Shown piece by piece: positions 26,463 to 35,631 of a DNA stretch of 64,000 nucleotides. The DNA lies in the NCBI GenBank assembly GCA_934394565.1, contig CAKRQV010000001.1:62001-126000 (forward strand). The letters run 5' to 3'. Every line of letters begins with the position of its first letter. Positions within the stretch are counted from its first letter, which is position 1. Under the pieces are notes generated by a model. It did no database searches and was not told where the DNA came from. It saw only the letters and a list, made by a program, of their open reading frames with translations. Source of the DNA: an uncultured Lachnospiraceae bacterium. GTDB taxonomy: Bacteria; Bacillota; Clostridia; Lachnospirales; Lachnospiraceae. The translations under genes were made by a program, and so were the position numbers.

Positions 26463-27326
26463 ATGTACAAGATAACCACAGATAATACAGCTGACCTGCC
26501 TTACGAGTTCTACAGAGAAAAGGACATTGATTTCCTGTTCTTACCGTACACGTTGGATGGGCAGCAGTATACGCTGGAAAATGAGCTTCCGGTGGCGGAG
26601 TTTTACAGCCGGATGCGTGGTGGCTCTATGCCGACAACTTCGCAGTATAATGCGGAAACGGTGAAGGAGCTGTGGATGCCGTATCTGGAGCAGGGGATGG
26701 ATATTTTACATATTGCATTTTCATCGGGATTAAGCGGCAGCTATAATTCGAGCCGGCTGGCGGCGGAGGAATTGAGGGAGCAGTATCCGGAGCGAAAGAT
26801 TCTGGTGGTGGATTCTCTGTGTGCGTCACTGGGCGAGGGATTGTTTGTTTGGTATGCTGCGAAGCTGAAAGAAGAAGGCAAGGATATCAACGAGGTATAT
26901 GAATGGCTGGAAGCAAACAAATTGCATGTCTGCCATGTGTTTACGGTAAACGATCTGTTCCATCTGTACCGTGGCGGCCGTGTATCGAGGGCTACAGCGA
27001 TTCTGGGGACGATGATCAATATTAAACCGATGCTGCATGTGGACAATGAGGGGCATCTGATCAATCTGTCCAAGGCGAGAGGACGGAAACGTTCAGTGTA
27101 CCGGCTGCTGGATATGATGGATGAGCGGATCGGATCTTATAAAGATAAAAATCCGATGTTTATGATCAGCCATGGAGACTGTATAGAGGATGCAAAGCTG
27201 GTGGAAGAAGAACTGCATAAACGGTATCCGGACAGTGAAGTATTAGTGAATTTCGTTGGTGCGACCATCGGCGCACATTCCGGACCGGGGACGCTGGCGC
27301 TGTTTTTTATGGGGGATTACCGGTAA
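26463..27326 (+). CDS. DegV-family fatty-acid-binding protein
   Basis: 287 residues from the ATG at 26463, eight bases after AGGGGG (an in-frame TTG at 26457 is too close to it). Begins YKITTDNTADLP, the DegV DNA-like opening; MPTTSQYNAE near residue 55 and FSSGLSGSYNSSRLA near 88 line the lipid pocket, and GGRVSRATAILGTMINIKP near 165 is the C-terminal domain signature. In Gram-positives such proteins (FakB type) hold a fatty acid for phosphorylation by FakA. No fakA here. Confidence 0.92.
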   Translation: MYKITTDNTADLPYEFYREKDIDFLFLPYTLDGQQYTLENELPVAEFYSRMRGGSMPTTSQYNAETVKELWMPYLEQGMDILHIAFSSGLSGSYNSSRLAAEELREQYPERKILVVDSLCASLGEGLFVWYAAKLKEEGKDINEVYEWLEANKLHVCHVFTVNDLFHLYRGGRVSRATAILGTMINIKPMLHVDNEGHLINLSKARGRKRSVYRLLDMMDERIGSYKDKNPMFMISHGDCIEDAKLVEEELHKRYPDSEVLVNFVGATIGAHSGPGTLALFFMGDYR

Positions 27327-27722
27327 AGACCAGGAAATATATGCGTCTGCAAAATGTTGAACGCAGTGAGGTAACAGCGGATTCGCTGCATGTATATTTG
27401 AACGGACAAAAGGATATAGACAAAAAGGGGGCCATCCGATATTCGGATGGCCTTTAGAAGGAGAAAAAGTGTAAAAACAATGTATATATGAAACTGTAAA
27501 ATAAATATCTTACAGTGTTGCTGGTGTGCGAAGCCGGTTGCATCTGGCGGTGTATCGATCCGCTCTTTGGCTTCCCTGTTGATGGTTACAGTGTAGAAAA
27601 AAAGTGTGTGCAAGCTGTGTCCTTGTCATGAAGAAAATGTGAGAAAAACGGGTATAGCTGGTACAAACCATATCTTTCAGGCAGAGTTCACACAATCTTC
27701 ACAGAATTATTAGCCAAAAGAC
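27327..27722. other. Non-coding gap between degV and hsp20
   Basis: Holds the hairpin at 27430-27456 and an inverted GAAGCC/GGCTTC pair (27531-27575) with a GC-rich interior. Short ORFs on the minus strand are low-quality and unsupported. Nothing else recognised. Confidence 0.5.
27430..27456 (+). terminator. Terminator-like hairpin after degV
   Basis: GGCCATCCGA / TCGGATGGCC with loop TAT, followed by a short TTT. About 100 bases after the degV stop. Confidence 0.65.
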
Positions 27723-27751
27723 TTGACGAGTGCTAACATAGGTGTTATAAC
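27723..27751 (+). promoter_or_regulatory. hsp20 promoter with half CIRCE site
   Basis: TTGACG (27723-27728), 17-base spacer, TATAAC (27746-27751). The spacer begins with GAGTGCTAA (27728-27736), exactly one arm of the CIRCE operator used at hrcA and groES in this window; the other arm is missing. Confidence 0.65.
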
Positions 27752-27880
27752 ATAGCTAGAACAAAGGAAGGGGAATAAGAGATAAGGATCAAAGAAAAAG
27801 GTCCACCCGATTCCCAGAACATTCCAGTTCCATGAAACAGGTTGACAAGCATATATGAGACTAAAAAGGAGCGATGACTT

Positions 27881-28348
27881 ATGATGATGATGCCTAGTAT
27901 TTTTAGAGAGAATTTATTTGATGACTGGTTTGATGATTTTCCGTTCTACACAGATAAAGCATTGAAGAATACCGAAAAGAAACTGTATGGTAAGAAAGCC
28001 AGCAGAGTGATGAAAACAGATATTAAGGAACAGGCCAATGGTTATGAGCTGATCATTGATCTTCCGGGATTTACAAAGGATGAAGTAAAAGCTTCTATAG
28101 AAAATGGTTATCTGACGATCAGTGCCGCTAAGGGTCTTGATAAGGATGAAAAAGAAAAAGATACCGGTCGTTATATCCGTCAGGAACGTTACGCAGGTGC
28201 CTGCCAGAGAAGCTTCTATGTAGGTGAAGATATCAAACAGGAAGATGTCAAAGGTGAATTTAAACATGGTATCCTGAAACTCTTCGTGCCGAAGAAAGAG
28301 GCTGCAAAACCGGTAGAAACAAATAAATACATCTCCATTGAGGGATAA
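27881..28348 (+). CDS. Small heat-shock protein, Hsp20/alpha-crystallin family
   Basis: 155 residues from the first of three ATGs, nine bases after AAGGAG. The alpha-crystallin domain runs from about residue 45 to 140 (MKTDIKEQANGYELIIDLPG to HGILKLFVPKK), with the conserved GILKL near the end and a short tail. It is an ATP-independent holdase that keeps unfolding proteins soluble, like clostridial Hsp18. A leader of about 125 bases precedes it. A strong terminator follows. Confidence 0.92.
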   Translation: MMMMPSIFRENLFDDWFDDFPFYTDKALKNTEKKLYGKKASRVMKTDIKEQANGYELIIDLPGFTKDEVKASIENGYLTISAAKGLDKDEKEKDTGRYIRQERYAGACQRSFYVGEDIKQEDVKGEFKHGILKLFVPKKEAAKPVETNKYISIEG

Positions 28349-28386
28349 TTGCAAAGCGTGGCATCTGCCACGGTCCGTATGAGATA

Positions 28387-28424
28387 GCGTCCCCGGAAAG
28401 TATACATCTTTCCGGGGGCGTTGT
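28387..28424 (+). terminator. Intrinsic terminator after hsp20
   Basis: GCGTCCCCGGAAAG pairs with CTTTCCGGGGGCG, loop TATACAT, then TTGTTT. Confidence 0.85.
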
Positions 28425-28641
28425 TTATTGTTGACTTAGCATATAAAAGAATGCTTCAGTGGTATTATCGCAGTGATCACCGAGGTTGTGCAGGCACGGA
28501 CTTTGGAGACACCGGCGTAAATACAGAACGGACATTCGATTTGCTCTGTACTTTTTTTTAGGGGAATGCTATAGTGAAAATGAAATACTAAAGACAAGAT
28601 CAATGAAATATAGCTGGACATAGAAAAACAGGAGACTTTTT

Positions 28642-30630
28642 ATGGATAAATTTATCTTACATTCCGAATATAAGCCTACCGGCGACCAGCCACAGGCGAT
28701 CGAGAAGCTGGTGCAGGGGTTTAAAGAGGGCAATCAGTTTCAGACCCTTTTGGGTGTGACGGGTTCCGGTAAGACGTTTACAATGGCCAATGTCATTGCA
28801 CAGCTGAACAAGCCGACGCTGATCCTGGCGCACAATAAGACGCTGGCGGCGCAGCTGTATGGAGAGTTTAAAGAGTTTTTCCCGGAGAATGCGGTGGAAT
28901 ACTTTGTCTCCTACTATGATTATTATCAGCCGGAGGCCTATGTGCCGTCAACGGATACCTACATTGCGAAGGATTCGGCTATTAACGATGAGATCGATAA
29001 GCTGCGTCTGTCGGCTACGGCAGCTCTAAGTGAGCGGCGGGATGTGATCATCGTATCCAGTGTGTCCTGTATCTATGGTATCGGCAGTCCGGATGATTAT
29101 CAGAATATGATCATTTCCCTGCGTCCGGGAATGTTAAAAGACCGTGACGAAGTGGTGCGTGAGCTGATCGATATCCAGTATGACCGGAATGAGCTGGATT
29201 TTCACCGTGGTACATTCCGGGTGCATGGGGATGTGCTCGATATTTTTCCGGCGGATGCATCGGACAAATTTATCCGGGTGGAGTTTTTCGGCGATGAGAT
29301 CGACCGGATCACGGAGCGGGATGTGCTGACCACGGAGGCCATCAGCCAGCTGAATCATGCGGCGGTCTTCCCGGCTTCCCATTATGTCGTTGCCCCGGAA
29401 AAGATCAAAAAGGCGGCGCAGGAGATCGAGGAAGAACTGGATGCGCAGGTAAAGTATTTTAAGAGCGAGGACAAGCTGATCGAGGCCCAGCGGATCTGGG
29501 AACGGACGAATTTTGATATGGAAATGTTAAAGGAGACTGGCTTTTGTTCCGGCATCGAGAACTATTCCCGTTACTTTTCCGGTCTGGAAGCCGGAGAACC
29601 TCCGTATACGCTGATTGACTATTTTAAGGATGATTTTCTGATCATCGTGGACGAGTCCCATATCACGCTGCCTCAGGTGCGCGGTATGTATGCCGGAGAC
29701 CAGTCGAGAAAGCGGACGCTGGTAGAATACGGTTTCCGTCTGCCATCGGCTTTAGATAACCGTCCGCTGAATTTTGAGGAATTTGAGCAGCGAATCGACC
29801 AGATGATGTTTGTCTCAGCCACACCGGGCGATTATGAGGCAGATCATGAGCTGCTTCGTGCAGAACAGCTGCTTCGTCCGACAGGCCTTCTCGATCCGAA
29901 GATCGAGGTGCGGCCGATTGAGGGACAGATCGATGATCTGGTCGGTGAGATCAACAAAGAGATAAAGCAGCATAACAAGGTGCTGGTAACGACGCTGACG
30001 AAGCGTATGGCAGAGGATCTGACAGATTATATGAAAGAGGTCGGTATCCGTGTGAGGTATCTGCATTCTGACATTGATACACTGGAACGTGCAGAGATCA
30101 TCCGGGATATGCGTCTGGATGTGTTTGATGTTCTGGTGGGTATCAACCTGCTCAGAGAGGGTTTGGATATCCCGGAGATTTCTCTTGTTGTGATTCTGGA
30201 TGCAGACAAAGAGGGCTTTCTGCGTTCCGAGACATCCCTGATTCAGACCATCGGCCGTGCAGCCCGTAATGCCCAGGGCCATGTTGTGATGTATGCGGAT
30301 ACGGTCACAGATTCGATGCGGGCGGCGATCGACGAGACGGAGCGAAGACGTGCCCTGCAGCAGACCTACAATGAAGCTCATGGCATTACGCCGACCACGA
30401 TCAAAAAAGCTGTGCGGGAGCTGATCAGCATATCCAAAGAGGTGGCAAAGACCGAGAAAAAGCTGGCCAAGGATCCGGAGTCCATGGACAGTAAGGAGTT
30501 AAAGAAGCTGATCGGCGACGTCCAGAAACAGATGATGCGGGCTGCAGCGGATCTGAACTTCGAGGCTGCCGCAGAGCTGCGTGACAAGATGATCGAGCTG
30601 AAAAAGGCGCTGGATGACAGAGATGAGTAG
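28642..30630 (+). CDS. uvrB: Excinuclease ABC subunit B
   Basis: 662 residues, normal length. Walker A GVTGSGKTFTMAN near residue 39, the damage-probing beta-hairpin YYDYYQPEAYVPSTDTY near 93, helicase motifs DESHITLPQ and QTIGRAARN, and a C-terminal UVR domain (about 615-655) that recruits UvrC. It loads at lesions with UvrA and opens the DNA for nucleotide excision repair. AGGAG precedes the ATG. uvrA is not in the window. The 293 bases upstream hold the hsp20 terminator and no other recognised feature. Confidence 0.97.
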   Translation: MDKFILHSEYKPTGDQPQAIEKLVQGFKEGNQFQTLLGVTGSGKTFTMANVIAQLNKPTLILAHNKTLAAQLYGEFKEFFPENAVEYFVSYYDYYQPEAYVPSTDTYIAKDSAINDEIDKLRLSATAALSERRDVIIVSSVSCIYGIGSPDDYQNMIISLRPGMLKDRDEVVRELIDIQYDRNELDFHRGTFRVHGDVLDIFPADASDKFIRVEFFGDEIDRITERDVLTTEAISQLNHAAVFPASHYVVAPEKIKKAAQEIEEELDAQVKYFKSEDKLIEAQRIWERTNFDMEMLKETGFCSGIENYSRYFSGLEAGEPPYTLIDYFKDDFLIIVDESHITLPQVRGMYAGDQSRKRTLVEYGFRLPSALDNRPLNFEEFEQRIDQMMFVSATPGDYEADHELLRAEQLLRPTGLLDPKIEVRPIEGQIDDLVGEINKEIKQHNKVLVTTLTKRMAEDLTDYMKEVGIRVRYLHSDIDTLERAEIIRDMRLDVFDVLVGINLLREGLDIPEISLVVILDADKEGFLRSETSLIQTIGRAARNAQGHVVMYADTVTDSMRAAIDETERRRALQQTYNEAHGITPTTIKKAVRELISISKEVAKTEKKLAKDPESMDSKELKKLIGDVQKQMMRAAADLNFEAAAELRDKMIELKKALDDRDE

Positions 30631-30729
30631 AAAGGGTTGTGTGTGAAAGCCTGAAAAATTAAAAAAGTGATGGTTACAGGCAAGTGCTACCTTGTGCTTG
30701 TTTTGTAACCATAATATAATTCATAGAAT

Positions 30730-30774
30730 ACTGGTGGGGATTATAGGAAAAACTATAAGCCGCACCAGTTTTTA
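30730..30774 (+). terminator. Intrinsic terminator after uvrB
   Basis: ACTGGTG / CACCAGT outer stem with an inner TTATAG / CTATAA stem, followed by TTTTT. Confidence 0.75.
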
Positions 30775-30930
30775 TGTATTGGCGAAGAAAGTATGACCAG
30801 TGATAGTATAAGAACGCACAAAGGAGGAAACAAAACATGCAGCCAACAGTTGATATTCAACTAAAGTGGAGCTTTACACTAACAAACCAGTGCCAATGCC
30901 GCAGGCAAGGCATACATTCCATCAATGACA

Positions 30931-30975
30931 GGTCGAAGAGATGCCCACCCTCCCCTGGTGGACATCTCTTCGACC
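30931..30975. repeat. Strong imperfect palindrome between uvrB and patB
   Basis: GGTCGAAGAGATG and CATCTCTTCGACC pair perfectly, continued by CCACC/GGTGG, with a small loop. No T-run on either side. It lies within a short ORF (30837-31109) that has a good AAAGGAGG but no recognisable protein. Nothing else is seen in 30775-30930. Confidence 0.7.
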
Positions 30976-30987
30976 GTCCCTCTTCAA

Positions 30988-31020
30988 CAAAAAACAGAAG
31001 CCGTTTCTACAGCTTCTGTT
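30988..31020 (-). terminator. Intrinsic terminator of patB
   Basis: On the minus strand AACAGAAGC / GCTTCTGTT followed by TTTTTTG, seven bases past the patB stop. Confidence 0.85.
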
Positions 31021-31027
31021 ATCCAAA

Positions 31028-32203
31028 CTATAAATTCTTAATTGCCCTTTCCAGCCGTTCCAGTGCTTTCCGCAGCGTTTGCCTCGGACAAGCCACATTG
31101 ATCCTCTGAAAACCTTCACCATCCGCCCCGAAAATAGCCCCACTGTCCAGCCAAAGCCCAGCCTTGTGCACGACCAGATCTTCAAGTGCTTCAACAGAAA
31201 GCCCAAGTCCCCGGCAGTCAATCCATAAAAGGTAGGTTCCTTCCGGATCGATCAGTCGAAGCTGCGACAGATTTTTGGAAAGATACTCCCTGACAAAGGA
31301 AATATTTTCCTGCAGATACACCTTTAACGCTTCATACCAGTCTCCACCTTTTGTATAAGCTGCCTTGCAGGCTTCGAGTCCCATCAGATTCCCCTGACTG
31401 TATCCCGCCTGATCCACGGCATGCTTAAACCGCTTCCTCAGTTCTTCATTCGGGATGATGATATTCGAAATCTGTAATCCGGCCAGATTAAATGTCTTTG
31501 TAGGTGCTGTGCACACAACCGTGCGGTTGGCCAGATCATCGGAAAGCGAAGCTAGCACATGGTGCGTATGTCCTTCCCACACAAAATCACTGTGGATCTC
31601 ATCGCTGACGATCGTTACATCATGCCTTTTGCAGATCTCACCCACTGCCAGCAATTCCTCCTTCGTCCAGACACGCCCTACCGGATTGTGCGGACTGCAT
31701 AAAAGAAACAATCGTACATGATTGTCGATAATCTTTTTTTCAAAATCATCCAGATCCATCTGGTATCTGCCATTTACAGAAACTAAAGAACTGTTGACCA
31801 CAACACGGTCATTGTCTGTGATCACCTCAGTAAAAGGATAGTAGACCGGCTGCTGGATCAGCACACCGTCTCCCGGAGCAGTAAAAGCACGGACAGCCGC
31901 AGACAAAGCGAACACAACACCCGGCGTATAGATCACCCAGTCACGCTGTACTGACCAGCCAAAATGCTTCGTATACCAGGAGTTGATCGCCGCAAAATAA
32001 TCCTCTTTTCCATCACTGTAGCCGTAAATACCGTACGTTGCCACCTCGGACAGCCGTTCCCGGATCGCCGGTGCTGTCGGAAAATCCATATCCGCCACCC
32101 ACAGTGGCAGGATATTTGCAGGCTTACCTCTTTCTACGGCAAAATCATATTTCAGGCAGCTGGTGCCTGTTCTGTCTGTTACTGTATCGAAATCATATAT
32201 CAT
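31028..32203 (-). CDS. patB: MalY/PatB-family cystathionine beta-lyase (PLP aminotransferase fold)
   Basis: 391 residues from the ATG with AGGAGG twelve bases upstream. LPLWVADMDFPTAPAI opens the family; SPHNPVGRVWTKEEL, VSDEIHSDFVW and the Schiff-base Lys in TAPTKTFNLAGLQ follow the MalY/PatB order. These enzymes split cystathionine or cysteine S-conjugates to a thiol, pyruvate and ammonium. It is downstream of a trans-sulfuration enzyme on the same strand, so the two make or break methionine/cysteine precursors together. Aminotransferase side activity is possible. Confidence 0.9.
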   Translation of the reverse strand: MIYDFDTVTDRTGTSCLKYDFAVERGKPANILPLWVADMDFPTAPAIRERLSEVATYGIYGYSDGKEDYFAAINSWYTKHFGWSVQRDWVIYTPGVVFALSAAVRAFTAPGDGVLIQQPVYYPFTEVITDNDRVVVNSSLVSVNGRYQMDLDDFEKKIIDNHVRLFLLCSPHNPVGRVWTKEELLAVGEICKRHDVTIVSDEIHSDFVWEGHTHHVLASLSDDLANRTVVCTAPTKTFNLAGLQISNIIIPNEELRKRFKHAVDQAGYSQGNLMGLEACKAAYTKGGDWYEALKVYLQENISFVREYLSKNLSQLRLIDPEGTYLLWIDCRGLGLSVEALEDLVVHKAGLWLDSGAIFGADGEGFQRINVACPRQTLRKALERLERAIKNL

Positions 32204-32291
32204 GGTAGTGTATTTCCTCCTGTATAAAAGCGGCGCATCAAGCCCTGTGAGTATTGCTAAAATAATAAACATTCATTTTCTGCTACCGAAA

Positions 32292-32367
32292 TAATATGCG
32301 GGCTGCGGTACAGCCTTATGGCCTCTCTGAAACGCTGGCAGACAGTGTATCTGCATGCAGCATATTA
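32292..32367 (-). other. Structured spacer between the two sulfur-metabolism genes
   Basis: TAATATGC (32292-32299) and GCATATTA (32360-32367) close a 76-base segment that holds a small GGCTG/CAGCC hairpin (32301-32315) and a CTGGCAGACAG...CTGCATGCAG region. It is in the 181-base gap of a likely operon; no known riboswitch consensus is met. Confidence 0.45.
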
Positions 32368-32384
32368 CGAAAGTAACAAAAAGT

Positions 32385-33527
32385 TTAAAATGCCTGCTTT
32401 AGATCTGCAATCAGATCCTCCACATCCTCCAGCCCAACAGAGAACCGCAACAGCCGGTCATTGATGCCAAGCCGCTCTCTGATTTCCTCCGGTACATCCG
32501 CATGTGTCTGTAACCGCGGATAGGTGATCAGCGATTCCGTACCACCCAGGCTTTCTGCATACGTGATCAGCTTTACCCCGTCAAGAATGCGTATCGCTGT
32601 TTCTTTACTGTCCACATGGAAAGAAATCATGCTGCCAAAGCCTCTGGACTGGGAAAGATTGACTTCATACCCCGGATGTCCCGGTAAACCAATATATAAC
32701 ACATCCGTCACCTGTGGCTGCTTTTTGAGCCACTGGGCGATTTGCAGTGCATTTTTCTGTTGACGTTCCATACGTACCGCCAGCGTCTTCAAGCCACGCA
32801 ACAGCAGATAACTGTCAAACGCCGACAGACAGGAGCCCACCGTTTTATATAAGTAACGAAGCTGTTCAGCCAGATCCTCCCGGTTTGTACAGACAAAGCC
32901 GGCCAGTACGTCATTATGTCCGTTTAAAAATTTTGTTCCACTATGGATCACCAGATCCGCACCCAGGTCCAGCGGATTCTGAAAATACGGTGACAGAAAT
33001 GTATTGTCCGCAATCAGAAGCAGTGAATATTCATCCGCCAGCTTCTTCATCGCCCGGATATCTGTCACACTCATCGTCGGATTGCTTGGCGTTTCAATAT
33101 ACAGTGCCTTTGTCTGCGGTGTGATCCTTGCCCGAGTTTCTTCTATATTAGAAGTATCTGCATAAGAAAAAGAAATCCCCCTCTTTTCTCCCAGCGTAGA
33201 AAACAGTCTGACAGAACCACCATACAGATCTTCCGTACACAGAATATGATCTCCGGAATCAAACAGTTCCAGACACAGTGTTAATGCTGCCATACCGCTT
33301 GAACACGCCAGGCTCAGCACTGCATGTTCCAGTCCATTGATTGTTTCTTCCAGTTCAGAACGTGTGGGATTGCTCTCCCTCGAATAATCAAATCCCGTAG
33401 AAGAGCCGACAGCCGGATGTGAAAACGTAGCTGTCTGATAGATCGGAGTCGCAACAGCACCATAAGGGTGCTTGCGACAGTATATATTCTGCCCGTGTAC
33501 ACACACGGTATCTGTTTTATATGTCAT
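32385..33527 (-). CDS. Trans-sulfuration PLP enzyme (cystathionine gamma-synthase / beta-lyase family)
   Basis: 380 residues, the usual length of the Cys/Met metabolism family. TATFSHPAVG then YSRESNPTRSELEETI near residues 48-62 is the substrate/PLP loop, LYIETPSNPTM the cofactor ring region, and HSGTKFLNGHND near 197-208 holds the Schiff-base lysine. TTGAGGAGG lies ahead of the ATG. MetB, MetC and gamma-lyases share all these marks, so the reaction is not decided; the neighbouring beta-lyase favours MetB. No CodY- or SAM-type control sequence is clear upstream. Confidence 0.88.
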   Translation of the reverse strand: MTYKTDTVCVHGQNIYCRKHPYGAVATPIYQTATFSHPAVGSSTGFDYSRESNPTRSELEETINGLEHAVLSLACSSGMAALTLCLELFDSGDHILCTEDLYGGSVRLFSTLGEKRGISFSYADTSNIEETRARITPQTKALYIETPSNPTMSVTDIRAMKKLADEYSLLLIADNTFLSPYFQNPLDLGADLVIHSGTKFLNGHNDVLAGFVCTNREDLAEQLRYLYKTVGSCLSAFDSYLLLRGLKTLAVRMERQQKNALQIAQWLKKQPQVTDVLYIGLPGHPGYEVNLSQSRGFGSMISFHVDSKETAIRILDGVKLITYAESLGGTESLITYPRLQTHADVPEEIRERLGINDRLLRFSVGLEDVEDLIADLKQAF

Positions 33528-33794
33528 GGGTAAATCCTCCTCAATATTTATTTGTAAAAACAGATTGTAGCTCGAAAAACTGGATTTTAAGTTATCCTGT
33601 TCGTTTCAATCCTTCATAGTCAGAAAAAAGCAGATCAGCAGCAAAAACCAAAATCTACTTCCGATATCCTACCATATTTCTATGAAAACCGTCCAATAAC
33701 AAAGATAGATAAACAGTTATAGTATCAGACTATTAGGTACAGAAAAACAATACATAGAAAATTGGAAAAATCACAAAAATATTTCAAAATTCCC
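33528..33794. other. Divergent intergenic region, mostly featureless
   Basis: A/T-rich spacer between the minus-strand trans-sulfuration gene and hrcA. A TACAAT on the minus strand near 33564 may be the -10 of the former, without a good -35. Nothing else recognised. Confidence 0.4.
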
Positions 33795-33823
33795 TTGACA
33801 CTTTCCAGGGGTGGTGCTATTTT
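33795..33823 (+). promoter_or_regulatory. Promoter of the hrcA operon
   Basis: TTGACA (33795-33800), 17-base spacer, TATTTT (33818-33823), just ahead of CIRCE. Confidence 0.8.
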
Positions 33824-33834
33824 ATACCTAGATG

Positions 33835-33861
33835 TTAGCACTCCAATTAAATGAGTGCTAA
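33835..33861 (+). promoter_or_regulatory. CIRCE operator (HrcA site), perfect
   Basis: TTAGCACTC, nine bases, GAGTGCTAA: the full consensus. It lies at the expected transcript start, where HrcA blocks the operon at normal temperature. Confidence 0.97.
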
Positions 33862-33891
33862 CAAACAGAAGAAGAGAAAGGAGGCACCGGC

Positions 33892-34938
33892 GTGGAACTG
33901 AGCGAGAGAAAACAGAAAATACTGGATGCGATCATCCGTACCTATCTCGAGACAGGCGAACCGGTAGGCTCCCGTACGATATCAAAATATACCGACCTGA
34001 ACTTAAGTTCCGCTACCATACGTAATGAGATGGCAGATCTCGAAGAGATGGGGTACATCGTACAGCCACATACCTCCGCAGGCAGGATTCCGTCCGATCT
34101 CGGTTACCGTCTGTATGTAGACGAAATCATCCGCAGTAAGGATCAGGAGGTATCTGAGATCAAACAGCTGATGATCAACAAGACCGACCGTATGGAAAAA
34201 ATGCTGCAGCAGGTTGTCAAGGTCCTCGCATCCAATACCAATTATGCGACGATGATCACCGGACCGAGCCTGCACAACACCAAGCTGAAATTTATCCAGC
34301 TCTCCCGTGTACACGAGATGCAGCTTTTGGCCGTGATCGTCAGCGATGGCAATATCGTCCGCAATCAGATCATTGATCTGGACGAACCGGTAGATGAAGA
34401 TCAGCTTTTAAAACTCAATCTTCTGTTAAATACCCGTCTGAACGGTCTGACCATCGAGGAAATCAGCCTTGGACTGATCACCAAGATGAAAGAAGAGGCC
34501 GGCATCCACAGCGGCGTGATCGCCAGCGTTGTAGATGCAGTGGCAGAGGCGATCTCAACGGAGGAAGATGAAGTTCCGATATACACAAGCGGAGCAACCA
34601 ACATCTTTAAATACCCCGAGCTTTCCGATTCCGGAAAAGCCAGCGAGCTGATCTCAGCACTGGAAGAAAAGGAACCGTTAGTCAATATGATCCGAGAGGG
34701 TCAGAAAGCAGATGCCGACGATCCGGGAACCGGTATTCAGGTATATATCGGCGGAGAGTCCCAGATGCAGACCATGAAAGACTGCAGCGTCGTAACCGCA
34801 AGTTATGATCTGGGAAAAGGCATGAAAGGTACGATCGGTATTATCGGACCGAAGCGTATGGATTATGAAAACGTGGTAGATAATCTTAAAGTACTCCGGC
34901 AGCAGCTGGACAGTATCTTTAAAGATAAAGACAAATAG
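33892..34938 (+). CDS. hrcA: Heat-inducible transcription repressor HrcA
   Basis: 348 residues from a GTG with AAAGGAGG seven bases upstream. Winged helix at the N-terminus (RKQKILDAIIRTYLETGEPV, SSATIRNEMADLEEMGYI) and the long HrcA dimer/insert domains to the end. It represses its own operon and groESL through CIRCE and needs GroEL to stay folded, giving the heat response. First gene of hrcA-grpE-dnaK-dnaJ. Confidence 0.97.
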   Translation: MELSERKQKILDAIIRTYLETGEPVGSRTISKYTDLNLSSATIRNEMADLEEMGYIVQPHTSAGRIPSDLGYRLYVDEIIRSKDQEVSEIKQLMINKTDRMEKMLQQVVKVLASNTNYATMITGPSLHNTKLKFIQLSRVHEMQLLAVIVSDGNIVRNQIIDLDEPVDEDQLLKLNLLLNTRLNGLTIEEISLGLITKMKEEAGIHSGVIASVVDAVAEAISTEEDEVPIYTSGATNIFKYPELSDSGKASELISALEEKEPLVNMIREGQKADADDPGTGIQVYIGGESQMQTMKDCSVVTASYDLGKGMKGTIGIIGPKRMDYENVVDNLKVLRQQLDSIFKDKDK

Positions 34939-34972
34939 TCTATCCAATAGATACCTGGAAAGGTGGTAGAGC

Positions 34973-35590
34973 ATGACTGAAGAAATGAAGAAAGAACAAA
35001 CAGCCGAAGAAGCGGTAGCGGAAGAAACAACCGGGACCGCAGCCGACGCTGCACAGGAAACCGAGGCTGCTGATACAAAAGAAAAAACAGCCGAAGAAAC
35101 AAAAGATACAGAGACCGCTAAGGAAAAGAAAAAAATCTTTTCCAAGAAAAAAGATAAAAAAGACGAAAAGATCGAAGAACTTACCGATCAGCTCAAGCGC
35201 CAGATGGCCGAGTTCGATAATTACAGAAAGCGTACCGAAAAGGAAAAGGCAAGTATGTATGTGATCGGGGCAAAAGAGATCGTAGAAAAGCTTCTTCCCG
35301 TTGTAGATTCCTTCGAAAGAGGGTTGGCTACAGCCACAGAAGAACAGCTCGAAGATCCGTTTGTAGATGGCATGAACAAAGTCTACAAACAGATGATGAC
35401 CTGCTTCGATGAACTTGGTGTCAAGCCGATTGAGGCCGTAGGCAGCGAGTTTAATCCGGATTACCACAATGCGGTGATGCATGTTGAGGACGAAGATGCC
35501 GGCGAGAATATCGTCGTAGAGGAGTTCCAGAAAGGATATACCTACAAGGACTTCGTTGTTCGTCACAGCATGGTAAAAGTAGCTAACTAA
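34973..35590 (+). CDS. grpE: Nucleotide exchange factor GrpE
   Basis: 205 residues. The first 75 are low-complexity Glu/Ala/Thr/Lys, typical of GrpE of this group; a long coiled coil (about 60-110) leads to the beta-wing domain, with FDNYRKRTEKEK and the C-terminal VVEEFQKGYTYKDFVVRHSMVKV signature. It frees ADP from DnaK. AAAGGTGG lies ahead of the ATG; 34 bases after hrcA. Confidence 0.96.
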   Translation: MTEEMKKEQTAEEAVAEETTGTAADAAQETEAADTKEKTAEETKDTETAKEKKKIFSKKKDKKDEKIEELTDQLKRQMAEFDNYRKRTEKEKASMYVIGAKEIVEKLLPVVDSFERGLATATEEQLEDPFVDGMNKVYKQMMTCFDELGVKPIEAVGSEFNPDYHNAVMHVEDEDAGENIVVEEFQKGYTYKDFVVRHSMVKVAN

Positions 35591-35631
35591 GAGATTTTCA
35601 AATTTAAATATAGTTTGAGGAGGACACGATT

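Noticed and set aside
30837..31109. 90-codon frame after uvrB
   Set aside because: Good ribosome site, but it runs through two strong hairpins, including the patB terminator, and overlaps patB. Kept only as a finding about a possible gene stump.
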